DNA from: Phenylobacterium sp.
GTDB taxonomy: Bacteria; Pseudomonadota; Alphaproteobacteria; Caulobacterales; Caulobacteraceae
Assembly: GCF_030693405.1 (NCBI RefSeq)
Contig: NZ_JAUYAW010000011.1
Coordinates: 1 to 64,000, forward strand
Length of the DNA: 64,000 nucleotides
Direction of reading: 5' to 3'
The notes beneath the pieces were generated by a model. It saw only the letters and a program-made list of their open reading frames with translations, did not search any database and had not been told where the DNA came from. The position numbers and the translations under genes are program-made. Each line of letters begins with the position of its first letter. Positions within the stretch are counted from its first letter, which is position 1. Positions 50,701-58,624 of the stretch are shown piece after piece.

Positions 50701-51441
50701 ATGCAGACCTCTCCCACCGAAGTCCTCGGCCCCACCGCCAGGATCCTCATGGTCGACGACGATCCGGGCATCCGCGACGTGGTCTCCGACTTCCTCGGCC
50801 GGCACGGCTATGCGGTGACCACCGCGGGCGACGCCCGGGAGATGGAGCAGGCGCTGGAGCGGGACCCGGTCGATCTGATCGTTCTGGACGTCATGCTGCC
50901 TGGCGAGGACGGCCTGGCCATCTGCCGCCGCCTGGCCATCGGCGACGCCCCGCCGATCATCATGCTCTCGGCCATGGGCGAGGACACTGACCGGATTGTC
51001 GGTCTTGAACTGGGCGCCGACGACTACCTGTCCAAGCCTTGCAATCCCCGGGAGCTACTGGCCCGCATCCGGGCTGTGTTGCGTCGGGCCGAACAGACCC
51101 GCCACGGGGGCGGCGAGGATCTGGGCGCGGCCTGCGAATTCGCCGGCTGGCGGCTCGACCTTGTGCGCCGCGAACTGCGTTCGCCCCAGGGTGTGGTGGT
51201 CAACCTCTCCAGCGGGGAGTTCTCCCTGCTGCGCGCCTTTGTCGAGCGGCCTCAGCGGGTGCTGACCCGCGACCAGCTCCTGGACTTCGCCCGTGGCCCC
51301 GACTCCGACGCCTTCGACCGGGCGATCGACGTGCAGATCAGCCGCCTGCGCCGCAAGCTGGATGACGGCGGCGGCCACGACCTGATCCGCACCATCCGCA
51401 ACGAAGGCTATATGTTCACCCCCAAGGTGAAGCGGCCTTGA
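50701..51441 (+). CDS. Response regulator, OmpR family
   Basis: 246 aa. The receiver domain has the acidic DDD pocket (ILMVDDDPGIRD), the phospho-acceptor Asp in IVLDVMLPGEDG and the conserved Lys in LSKPCNPRE. The winged-helix effector covers about 140-240, ending RLRRKLDD and IRTIRNEGYMF. The last 4 nt overlap the sensor kinase start (TTGA), so the two form a coupled pair. Confidence 0.92.
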   Translation: MQTSPTEVLGPTARILMVDDDPGIRDVVSDFLGRHGYAVTTAGDAREMEQALERDPVDLIVLDVMLPGEDGLAICRRLAIGDAPPIIMLSAMGEDTDRIVGLELGADDYLSKPCNPRELLARIRAVLRRAEQTRHGGGEDLGAACEFAGWRLDLVRRELRSPQGVVVNLSSGEFSLLRAFVERPQRVLTRDQLLDFARGPDSDAFDRAIDVQISRLRRKLDDGGGHDLIRTIRNEGYMFTPKVKRP

Positions 51442-52790
51442 GCCCCGCCCGCGACCGGCGCGCTACCGCCTCCCTGTTTGTGCAGGTGTTGATGCTGGTC
51501 GGCGTCAGCCTGATCACCGCCCAGGCGATCAGCGTCTTCCTGCTCTTCAACCTGCCGCCGCCAGTCCCGGACTTCTATCGCTTCTCCGAGATCGCCCAGG
51601 CCCTGCAAGGCCGGCCCGGCGACCTGATCGAGCGGCGGGACCTGCAGTACGAGCTGACCCGCAGCCCGCCGGAGGGCCAGTCCACCGCCGACAGCATGAT
51701 CTGGGCCCGGGACCAGCTTGCGGAGGACCTGGGGGTGGCCCAGAGCGATCTGGTGATCGCCAAGACTTATCGCCTGCCGATTTCAGACCGCCGGGTGTTC
51801 CGCATCGTCCGCGACCGCATGGAGCGCGCCGGCGGCGAGGGACAGGAGGACCGGTTCCTGGTGGCGCCCTTTGAGATCGCCATGAAGCGCCCAGACGGCC
51901 AGTGGGCTGTGGTGCGCCCTGAACGGGGCCTTGGCCTGAACGTCTGGCAGCAGCGGGTCCTGCTGTGGTTTCTGCTCTCGGCCCTGGTCATGGCGCCGAT
52001 CGCCTGGATGTTCGCCCGGCGCCTGTCTAAGCCCTTCCGCCTGTTCGCCGAGGCCGCCGAGCGGTTGGGACGCGACCCGGAGGCCCCGCCCCTGGCGATC
52101 CACGGCTCTGCGGAGATCTCGGTGGCGGTGCGGGCCTTCAACCAGATGCAGCAGCGGCTGCGTCTCTATGTCCAGGACCGGACCGCCATGGTCGGGGCCA
52201 TCGCCCACGACCTGCGCACGCCCCTGACCCGCCTGCGGTTCCGGATCGAGAACGCGCCTGAAGACCAGCGGGCCAAGATGGCGTCGGACATCGACCAGAT
52301 GGAGGCCATGGTCGCCGCAACCCTGGGCTTTGTCCGGGACGCCACCAAGCCGGGCCAGCGGACCCGCCTGGAGCTGGCCTCCCTGGTGGAGAGCGTCTGC
52401 GACGAGATGGCCGAAACCGGGGCCGCCATCGAGGTGGAGCGCGCCGAGAAGGTGGTGATCGAAGGCGATCCCATCGCCCTGCGCCGTCTGGTCACCAACC
52501 TGGTGGAGAACGCCGTCAAGTTCGGCGACCGCGCTCGGGCCAGAGTGATTATCGAGAACCGTGGCGTCGTCATCGAAATCGAGGATGAAGGACCCGGCAT
52601 CCCAGAAGAGGAGATGGAGCGGATCTTTGAGCCCTTCTATCGCCGCGAGCCTTCTCGCAGCCGCGGCACGGGCGGCATCGGCCTGGGCCTGGCCGTCGTC
52701 CGCTCCATCGCCCGCAGCCATGGCGGCGACGTCACCATGATCAACCGCGCCGGTGGCGGCCTCACCGCCCGGGTGCTCCTGCCGGCCTAA
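51438..52790 (+). CDS. Sensor histidine kinase (EnvZ-like)
   Basis: 450 aa from TTG 51438, coupled to the response regulator stop. TM1 lies at about 14-34, with a periplasmic sensor region (about 35-170), TM2 at about 172-195 and a HAMP domain after it. The phospho-accepting His is in IAHDLRTPLTRLRF. The ATP-binding domain has NLVENAVKFGD (N box), EDEGPGIPEEEMERIFEPFY (G1/F) and GGIGLGLAV (G2). The stimulus is unknown. Confidence 0.92.
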   Translation: MSPARDRRATASLFVQVLMLVGVSLITAQAISVFLLFNLPPPVPDFYRFSEIAQALQGRPGDLIERRDLQYELTRSPPEGQSTADSMIWARDQLAEDLGVAQSDLVIAKTYRLPISDRRVFRIVRDRMERAGGEGQEDRFLVAPFEIAMKRPDGQWAVVRPERGLGLNVWQQRVLLWFLLSALVMAPIAWMFARRLSKPFRLFAEAAERLGRDPEAPPLAIHGSAEISVAVRAFNQMQQRLRLYVQDRTAMVGAIAHDLRTPLTRLRFRIENAPEDQRAKMASDIDQMEAMVAATLGFVRDATKPGQRTRLELASLVESVCDEMAETGAAIEVERAEKVVIEGDPIALRRLVTNLVENAVKFGDRARARVIIENRGVVIEIEDEGPGIPEEEMERIFEPFYRREPSRSRGTGGIGLGLAVVRSIARSHGGDVTMINRAGGGLTARVLLPA

Positions 52791-52926
52791 CCGCCCGCGA
52801 AAATTCAGAGATTCGGGGACGCAACTCCTGGTGAGGCTCGCGGGTTGCTAGAGCGGAGCCTTATGGAGCCGTCCGGATTCGGAAGGTCACCCGGGGCGCC
52901 AACGCCGCCTATTAGGAGTGACCCCC

Positions 52927-53148
52927 ATGAGCATTGCCGATCAAGATCCCCCCCGCGCCCGTCGAGGCTTCGCCGCCATGAATCCCGAGCGGCGCCGTGA
53001 AATCGCGCGCAAGGGCGGCGCGAGCGTTCCGGGGGAAAAGCGCAGCTTCGCCAAGGACCGTGATCTGGCCGCATCGGCCGGTCGCAAAGGCGGCGAAGCC
53101 TCCCGTGGCGGCGGCCGCCGCGAGGGCGAAGACACCCCCGAGTCCTGA
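52927..53148 (+). CDS. KGG-motif small stress protein
   Basis: 73 aa, basic and hydrophilic, from ATG 52927 with AGGAG about 8 nt upstream. It has two stress-induced KGG motifs: RGFAAMNPERRREIARKGG and FAKDRDLAASAGRKGGE, followed by Arg/Gly-rich text. The family (YciG-like/GsiB type) is linked to general stress and desiccation survival. It sits next to the ecfG cluster, but I found no clear EcfG promoter in the 136-nt upstream spacer. Confidence 0.85.
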   Translation: MSIADQDPPRARRGFAAMNPERRREIARKGGASVPGEKRSFAKDRDLAASAGRKGGEASRGGGRREGEDTPES

Positions 53149-53159
53149 CGCCATGTCCC

Positions 53160-53195
53160 AAGCGAAATCTGATCCGCCCGGATCGGATTTCGCTT
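53160..53195. terminator. Long near-perfect hairpin between KGG and egtBD genes
   Basis: AAGCGAAATCTGATCCG pairs with CGGATCGGATTTCGCTT over 17 positions, the only imperfection being a T-G pair. It lies between convergent genes, 12 nt after the KGG stop, so it probably stops transcription from both sides. Confidence 0.65.
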
Positions 53196-53246
53196 CGGAC
53201 GCCCCTGCGCGCCTGGCGCGACCGCCCCCGGCCTTCCGCCATCGCC

Positions 53247-55466
53247 TCAGTTCACGAGCAGGAATAGCCCAAAGGCCGGCTCACCACTCACCCACTGACG
53301 CTCAAGCGCCCACCCCGCCTGGCCCGCCAGACGAGCGATCTGGTCTGGGGTGAACTTGTGGGAGTTCTCGGTGTGGATGGTCTCCCCCGCCGTGAAGTCA
53401 AACCTCCGCCCCGCTACCCGGACGGACTGATCGCGCAAAGCCTCCAGATGCATCTCTATCCGTGACATCGGGCCATTCCACACCGCCCGATGGGCGAAGG
53501 CCTCCACATCGAAGTCGGCGCCCAGTTCGCGGTTCATCCGGGCCAGTAGGTTCAGGTTGAAGGCCGCCGTGACTCCTTGGACATCGTCATAGGCCGCCAC
53601 CAGCACCGATTCCGCCTTCACGAGATCGGCGCCGATCAGGAAGCGGGCGCCCTTTCCGAGCAGATGCCGGGCGTTGGCCAGAAACTCCACAGCCTCCTCC
53701 GGCAACAGGTTGCCGATGGTGGACCCCGGAAAGAAGCCGAACGCCGCGCGTCCCTCGGCCACGTCAGGCAGGTCAAGCGCGATGGTGAAGTCCTCCAGCA
53801 GGGGGGCGAGCATCAGGTCCGGATAGTCGCTGCTGAGGCTCTCGACCGCGGCCTCCAGAGCGCTGGGGCTGATGTCGATAGGGGTGTAGACCGCGATCTG
53901 CGGCGCATGATCCAGCAATTGCCGGGTCTTCAGGCTGGCGCCGCTGCCGAACTCCACCAGGGCCGCACCTTGGGGGACATAGGCCGAAAGCTCGGGCGCC
54001 ACCTCCGCCAATAGGGCCAGCTCGGTGCGGGTCGGATAGTATTCCGGGAGGTCACAAATATCCTCGAACAGGCGCGAGCCCGGCGCGTCATAGAAGTACT
54101 TGGGCGGCACAGACTTCTGCCCCCGGGACAGGCCCGCCAGGACATCGGCCTCGAATGCGCTGCGGCGCGCGGGCGGCGCGACGCCGTCCCGCGCCAGTCT
54201 GAGGCCCGAGAACATCCAGCGCTGATGGGGATGGAAGAAGTTGCGATAGGTCGTCCGTACATGGCCGGGCGGCGTCACGCAGGCGCCGCCGCGCAGCACC
54301 ATCTGCCCGCTCATGAACTTGCCATTGTACTCGCCCACGGCGCCCGGGGCCGAGACGAAGCCGGGATAGGGGCTGTAGGCGCTGCGGGTCCATTCCCACA
54401 GATCGCCGAACATCTGCCGCAGCGTACGGGCGTCGCCCTCCGCCGGTGAGGGCGCAGGCGTGCCGCGGCCGAGAAAGACGCCCTGGACAGGCCCCTGTGC
54501 GGCGGCGTGCTCCCATTCCGCCTCAGTCGGCAGGCGCGCCCCGGCCCAGGTGGCGTAGGCCTCGGCCTCATAGTAGCTGATGTGGCTGACCGGCGCGGCC
54601 GGATCGACCGGGCGAAGGCCATGCAGGTCCATGGCGAGCCAGCCCTTCGGCCCTGGCTCCCAGTAGAGCGGCGCACGCCAGGCTTCCGCCTGGACCCTGG
54701 CCCAGCCGTCGGAGAGCCAGAATTCAGCGCGCTCATAGCCGCCATCGGCCATGAAGTTCAGCCACTCCCCATTGGTGACCAGCCGGTCGGCCAGGCTGAA
54801 CGGCGCCAGATAGACCTGATGGCGGGGGCCCTCATTGTCGAAGGCGAAACGCTCACCGGCGTGACCGATCTCCACCAGGCCGCCCTCAAATCCCACGAAT
54901 CCCGCAGGCGAAGGCGCGGGCGCTGGCGCCGGCGCGGGTCCCCGGCCATAGGCAGGCTTCAGCGGCGACTGGGCGAACAGGTGCAGCACATCCATCAGGA
55001 TCAGCTCCTGATGCTGCTCCTCATGGGCGATCCCCAGATCCAGCAGCCCGGCGAACGAGTCGTCCGGCGACGCCAGAAGGCGGCCCATCGCCTCGTCCAC
55101 ATGGGCGCGATAGGCCATCACCTCCTGAAGGGACGGCCGGGTCAGCAGGCCACGCTCCGGACGAGGCTGCCGGGGTCCCAAGGTCTCGTAATAGGAGTTG
55201 AACAGGAAGCCGAACCGCGGATCGAACGCCTGATAGCCGGGAAGATGCGGCGTCAGCAGGAAGGTCTCGAAGAACCAGGTGGTATGGGCCAGATGCCATT
55301 TGGTCGGACTGGCGTCGGGCATCGACTGAGCCAGCTGATCCTCGGCTGACAGGTCGCGCACCAGATGTTGCGAGCGAGCGCGAAGGGTCAGGTACCGGTC
55401 GAGCCGGTCGTCGGCGACCTCGGCGCGCGGCCGATGGGTCATGGTTGCGTCGTCCGAAGGCGCCAT
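53247..55466 (-). CDS. Fused ergothioneine biosynthesis protein EgtB-EgtD
   Basis: 739 aa, two enzymes in one chain. Residues 1-427 are EgtB, the iron sulfoxide synthase: a DinB-like domain with the iron ligands H61 (HLAHTTWFFE), H148 and H152 (HEEQHQE), a Pro/Ala linker (about 177-188) and an FGE-sulfatase domain ending GLRLARD. Residues about 431-739 are EgtD, the histidine trimethyltransferase: PPKYFYDAPGSRLFEDI, EYYPTRTE, SAM motif EFGSGASLKTR, FFPGSTIGNL and the substrate-site TENSHKF. The EgtD half is unlike the smaller C-terminal methyltransferase of OvoA. GGAGG lies about 7 nt before ATG 55466. egtA, egtC and egtE are not in the window. It is divergent from ecfG. Confidence 0.92.
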   Translation of the reverse strand: MAPSDDATMTHRPRAEVADDRLDRYLTLRARSQHLVRDLSAEDQLAQSMPDASPTKWHLAHTTWFFETFLLTPHLPGYQAFDPRFGFLFNSYYETLGPRQPRPERGLLTRPSLQEVMAYRAHVDEAMGRLLASPDDSFAGLLDLGIAHEEQHQELILMDVLHLFAQSPLKPAYGRGPAPAPAPAPSPAGFVGFEGGLVEIGHAGERFAFDNEGPRHQVYLAPFSLADRLVTNGEWLNFMADGGYERAEFWLSDGWARVQAEAWRAPLYWEPGPKGWLAMDLHGLRPVDPAAPVSHISYYEAEAYATWAGARLPTEAEWEHAAAQGPVQGVFLGRGTPAPSPAEGDARTLRQMFGDLWEWTRSAYSPYPGFVSAPGAVGEYNGKFMSGQMVLRGGACVTPPGHVRTTYRNFFHPHQRWMFSGLRLARDGVAPPARRSAFEADVLAGLSRGQKSVPPKYFYDAPGSRLFEDICDLPEYYPTRTELALLAEVAPELSAYVPQGAALVEFGSGASLKTRQLLDHAPQIAVYTPIDISPSALEAAVESLSSDYPDLMLAPLLEDFTIALDLPDVAEGRAAFGFFPGSTIGNLLPEEAVEFLANARHLLGKGARFLIGADLVKAESVLVAAYDDVQGVTAAFNLNLLARMNRELGADFDVEAFAHRAVWNGPMSRIEMHLEALRDQSVRVAGRRFDFTAGETIHTENSHKFTPDQIARLAGQAGWALERQWVSGEPAFGLFLLVN

Positions 55467-55549
55467 TCCACCCCTCCCCTGTAGATTGGGCCCTGTCCAT
55501 GGAGGACCCGACCGACACTGCCCGCCTGCGAAAGCGCGGGCCGAGGTTC

Positions 55550-55575
55550 AACGCCAAGCTGGCGCCTCGTGTTCC
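55550..55575 (-). promoter_or_regulatory. EcfG-type promoter facing egtBD
   Basis: On the minus strand GGAAC (55575-55571), a 17-nt spacer and CGTT (55553-55550) match the general stress response promoter consensus of alphaproteobacteria (GGAAC-N16/17-CGTT) exactly. The -10 element lies 84 nt before the egtBD ATG. Confidence 0.7.
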
Positions 55576-55608
55576 TAAGGTCGGGGCCGGCGCCCCTCGG
55601 CGCAACCC

Positions 55609-55633
55609 GGAACGGAAAAAGCGCGGCCACGTT
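55609..55633 (+). promoter_or_regulatory. EcfG-type promoter facing the sigma factor gene
   Basis: GGAAC (55609-55613), a 16-nt spacer and CGTT (55630-55633) match the EcfG consensus exactly and lie 51 nt before the ecfG-family ATG, implying autoregulation. Its -35 element is 33 bp from the -35 of the divergent promoter. Confidence 0.75.
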
Positions 55634-55683
55634 GGACGTCGGACCGGGGCCGAGGCGCCCCGTCGGAGGGTCACGAGGGCGCG

Positions 55684-56211
55684 ATGACTGGGTTGGACAG
55701 CTGGCGAGACTCGGTCATTTCCATGATCCCTGCCCTGCGCGCCTTTGCGTGGTCACTCTGCCATAACGGCGCCGACGCCGATGATCTGGTGCAGGACACG
55801 CTGATCAAGGCCTGGAGCAACCGCGACCGGTTCGAACCCGGCACCAACCTGCGGGCGTGGCTCTTCACTATCCTGCGGAACACCTACTACACCCAGCTCA
55901 ATCGCCGCCGCCGGGAGGTGCGGGACGAGGACGGCGAGTATGCCAAGCTGCTGCCCAGTCCGCCGAGCCAGGACTGGAGCCTGGCCATGCAGGACCTTCA
56001 ATCGGCCCTGGCGCGGCTGCCGGACGAGCATCGTGAAGCGCTGATCCTCGTGGGCGCAGCAGGCCTGAGCTACGAGGAGGCGGCGGACATCTGCGGCTGC
56101 GCCGTGGGCACCATCAAGAGCCGCGTCAACCGCGCTCGGATCAAGCTTCAGCGACTCTTGGAGCCGGATGACACCCCGGCGACCAACACCCCGGGAGCCG
56201 CCTCGATCTAG
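55684..56211 (+). CDS. EcfG-family RNA polymerase sigma factor (general stress response)
   Basis: 175 aa. Region 2 holds HNGADADDLVQDTLIKAWSN, followed by the EcfG-type text FEPGTNLRAWLFTILRNTYY and NRRRREVRDEDGEYA. Region 4 is LPDEHREALILVGAAGLSYE, then EAADICGCAVGTIKSRVNRA. These blocks are diagnostic of ECF15/EcfG (SigT/SigU in Caulobacter). EcfG is normally held by NepR and released by PhyR; neither gene is adjacent, so this may be a secondary EcfG paralogue. An EcfG-type promoter lies upstream. Confidence 0.9.
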   Translation: MTGLDSWRDSVISMIPALRAFAWSLCHNGADADDLVQDTLIKAWSNRDRFEPGTNLRAWLFTILRNTYYTQLNRRRREVRDEDGEYAKLLPSPPSQDWSLAMQDLQSALARLPDEHREALILVGAAGLSYEEAADICGCAVGTIKSRVNRARIKLQRLLEPDDTPATNTPGAASI

Positions 56212-56231
56212 GCCTCGGGGCCGCGAGCCTG

Positions 56232-56257
56232 GGAACGACTTTCCCGCCCTGAGGGTT
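56232..56257 (+). promoter_or_regulatory. Possible EcfG-type promoter before the small hydrophilic-protein gene
   Basis: GGAAC (56232-56236), 17 nt and GGTT (56254-56257) match the EcfG consensus except for the first base of the -10 element. It lies 32 nt before the next ATG, in the spacer after ecfG. Confidence 0.5.
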
Positions 56258-56289
56258 CAAGCGGTCCCGCCACAAGCGCTGGAGCTTTC

Positions 56290-56526
56290 ATGTCCGACCA
56301 TCCCAAGCCCCCCGCCTCATCCACCGATCGACTGGCGGACGAATCTGGCCAGACCAAGCCGGGCGCCCAGGCGTATGGGCTGGGCGCCGAAGAGTCGCAT
56401 TCCGAGCCCAGCGCCCTGGTGAGTGAGCACAAGGCCTATGTGAAAAAGCTCGGCCACAATACCGCGCCGGAGACGGATCTCGGCGAGCCGGCGGAGGCGA
56501 CCCCCGACCCCACTGAACGCCCCTAG
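56290..56526 (+). CDS. Small hydrophilic protein of unknown function
   Basis: 78 aa, from ATG 56290 with GGAG about 7 nt upstream. Rich in Glu, Pro, Ser and Ala, with no hydrophobic segment and no cysteine, so likely disordered. It contains SEHKAYVKKLGHNTAPETD. I recognise no family. Position between ecfG and dedA and the upstream EcfG-like promoter suggest a stress-induced protein, perhaps hydrophilin-like; that is inference. Confidence 0.7.
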   Translation: MSDHPKPPASSTDRLADESGQTKPGAQAYGLGAEESHSEPSALVSEHKAYVKKLGHNTAPETDLGEPAEATPDPTERP

Positions 56527-56532
56527 GCCCCC

Positions 56533-57138
56533 GTGGGCGGCCTCGCCGAGCGGCTTGCCGCCCTATTGCAGAGCCATCCAGAGCAGGCCGGCCTGATCGT
56601 AGGTCTCCTGGTCTTCGCCGAAAGCCTGGCCTTTGTCGGGTTCTTTGTGCCGTCGACCCCCCTGCTGCTGGCCATCGGCGCCCTGGTCGGCGCCGGGGTC
56701 GTGACGCCTGGCCCCATCCTGGTCTTCGCCATCGCTGGCGCGGTGGCCGGGGACGCCATCTCCTATGAGCTCGGCCGCTGGATGGGGCCATCGGCCCTGC
56801 GCCACAGGACGTTGCGGCGGCATCGACGGGCGGTGGCCCGGGCGCGGCTGTTCATCCATCGCGCTGGCGTTCTGGCCATGATCCTGGGCCGGTTCACCGG
56901 GCCTGTGCGCTCATTCGTGCCTCTGGTGGGGGGCATGCTCCGCATGGGTCGCGCGCGATTTCAGGTCGCCAACGCGATTGGCGCCGTGCTGTGGATCCCC
57001 ATCATGTTGGCCCCAGGTTATCTGGCCGCGCGGGGCCTGACCCTCCTGCCGCCCGGCGTGGTGGAGCCGCTCCTGATCGCCCTGGCCGTCATAGGCTTTG
57101 CGGTCATGGCCTGGCGCTGGGGACGTCGACGGGCGTGA
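56533..57138 (+). CDS. DedA family membrane protein
   Basis: 201 aa from GTG 56533, 6 nt after the previous stop. Several membrane spans and the SNARE-associated (VTT) domain: ESLAFVGFFVPSTPLL, then GDAISYELGRWMG and the conserved GRFTGPVRSFVPLVGGMLRM segment carrying the functional Arg. DedA proteins act in lipid-carrier or phospholipid flipping and envelope stress tolerance. It is likely co-transcribed with the small hydrophilic gene. Confidence 0.87.
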   Translation: MGGLAERLAALLQSHPEQAGLIVGLLVFAESLAFVGFFVPSTPLLLAIGALVGAGVVTPGPILVFAIAGAVAGDAISYELGRWMGPSALRHRTLRRHRRAVARARLFIHRAGVLAMILGRFTGPVRSFVPLVGGMLRMGRARFQVANAIGAVLWIPIMLAPGYLAARGLTLLPPGVVEPLLIALAVIGFAVMAWRWGRRRA

Positions 57139-57148
57139 ACGCCTGCGT

Positions 57149-58624
57149 TCACGTCTCCTCGGGCGACCCGTGCGGCGCCTCAGCTCGGCGGCGTCGAATC
57201 TCGGCCGAAATCTCCTCATGGCGCAGCCGGCCCACCGCATAGGGGGCAAACAGAACCATGGCGATCAGAGCCACCACCGCTGAGCCCGGGCCCCAGGCCA
57301 GCAGCAGGCGGGTCAGGACGTCGGCAGGCAGTTCGATCCCAACCGCGCGGCCAGCCTCCCGCGGAAACCGCATGGCGTCCAGGGCGAGGCCGGCCACCAG
57401 GACCCCCACCCCCGAGGCCGCCTTGGCCGCAAAGCCGAGGCCCGCGAAATAGAGCCCCTCCCGCCTGCGGTGGAACAGGAATTCATGCTCGTCGGCGGCG
57501 TCGGCCATCATGGAAGGATAGGCGATCATGGCGAAGCCAACCCCGACGCCGGCCATGGCGCTGTTGGCGGCCAGGGCGATCGTCGCCGCCGCCCCCTCTG
57601 GCCGGTAGAGCCCGCTCACCCAGACGAGCGGCAGGACCACCCAAGACACCAGCACCAGGCCAAGCCCCACCAGCACCACCGTGCGTTTCTCCAGCCGCCG
57701 GGTCAGCTGCGGCGTCAGGGGAATGCCGGCCAGGATACCGGCCAGATAAGCATAGCCGACGAACTGCATCATCTCGGGCCGCAGCTTCCAGACGAAGAGC
57801 TGACTATGGGTGTTCAGCGTCCCGTTGGCGCCGACCGCGGCGTAGAAGATCACGGCCGAGAAGAAGAGAATCCGGAACGAGCGATTGCGCAGGATCTCGG
57901 CCACTTCCCCAGGCAGGCGCCTGGCCATTGAGACGTCCACCGAGGCCACCTTCGGCAGGCTGGCGGCGAACCGATAGACCCCCAGGCAACACAGGGTCAT
58001 GGCCGCCAGCACCAGAGCCGCCACCGACCAGCCAAAGGCCGGATAGCGGTCAGGGCTTTGCAGGCCGCCTTCGCCCGCGAAAAAGACCGAATAGGCCAGG
58101 GCGGTGATCAGGATGCTGGTGAGAATGCCGACCACCACCCGCCAGGCGACGATGGAGGAGCGCTCCACATAGCCGTCAGCCATCTCCGCGCCCAGGGCGA
58201 GATAGGGCACCCAGAAGACCGAGATGAAGGCCCGGACCGCAACCGATGTCACGGCCAGCCAGACAAACAGCAGGGTCGGCGACAGGCCGCTTGGCGGGGT
58301 GAACAACAGGCCGAGCGCCAAGGCGGTCAGCGGCGCGCCGATGAACATCAGGGGCGCGCGCCGGCCAAACCGGGACTGGAGATTGTCCGACCAGGAGCCG
58401 ATGAACGGATCGACGCCGGCATCAGCGCACAGGCCGATGAACAGGGCCGCCCCCACCAGGGACCCCGAAAGCCCCAGGACCGCGGTGTAGTAGAAGAAGA
58501 TGAAGCCCGCCGCGGTGGTGAACAGGGCGTCGCCGGCTCCGCCGAGGCTGTAGGCGAACTTGACCTTACGCGGTGGCCGCAGAGGCGTGGTTTCAGCGAG
58601 GCTCGGCGTGGGAATGGCGGTCAT
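57149..58624 (-). CDS. MFS transporter, GPH (glycoside-pentoside-hexuronide) family
   Basis: 491 aa, about 12 membrane spans. The N-terminal KFAYSLGGAGDALFTT and FIGLCADAGVDPFIGSWSDN, followed by RFGRRAPLMFIGAP, are typical of GPH:cation symporters (MelB relatives). It is the last gene of the minus-strand sugar operon and overlaps the upstream isomerase gene by 4 nt (ATGA), so it is probably the importer of the pathway's sugar or glycoside. Confidence 0.88.
   Translation of the reverse strand: MTAIPTPSLAETTPLRPPRKVKFAYSLGGAGDALFTTAAGFIFFYYTAVLGLSGSLVGAALFIGLCADAGVDPFIGSWSDNLQSRFGRRAPLMFIGAPLTALALGLLFTPPSGLSPTLLFVWLAVTSVAVRAFISVFWVPYLALGAEMADGYVERSSIVAWRVVVGILTSILITALAYSVFFAGEGGLQSPDRYPAFGWSVAALVLAAMTLCCLGVYRFAASLPKVASVDVSMARRLPGEVAEILRNRSFRILFFSAVIFYAAVGANGTLNTHSQLFVWKLRPEMMQFVGYAYLAGILAGIPLTPQLTRRLEKRTVVLVGLGLVLVSWVVLPLVWVSGLYRPEGAAATIALAANSAMAGVGVGFAMIAYPSMMADAADEHEFLFHRRREGLYFAGLGFAAKAASGVGVLVAGLALDAMRFPREAGRAVGIELPADVLTRLLLAWGPGSAVVALIAMVLFAPYAVGRLRHEEISAEIRRRRAEAPHGSPEET

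Noticed and set aside
52791-52926. EcfG promoter before the KGG gene
   Set aside because: Only weak GGGAC or GGAAG look-alikes without a correctly spaced CGTT were found.
55499-55687. 62-codon basic frame ending in an ATGA overlap with ecfG, where nepR often lies
   Set aside because: It has no NepR-like sequence, no ribosome binding site, and both EcfG-type promoters lie inside it, so it is more likely untranslated spacer.
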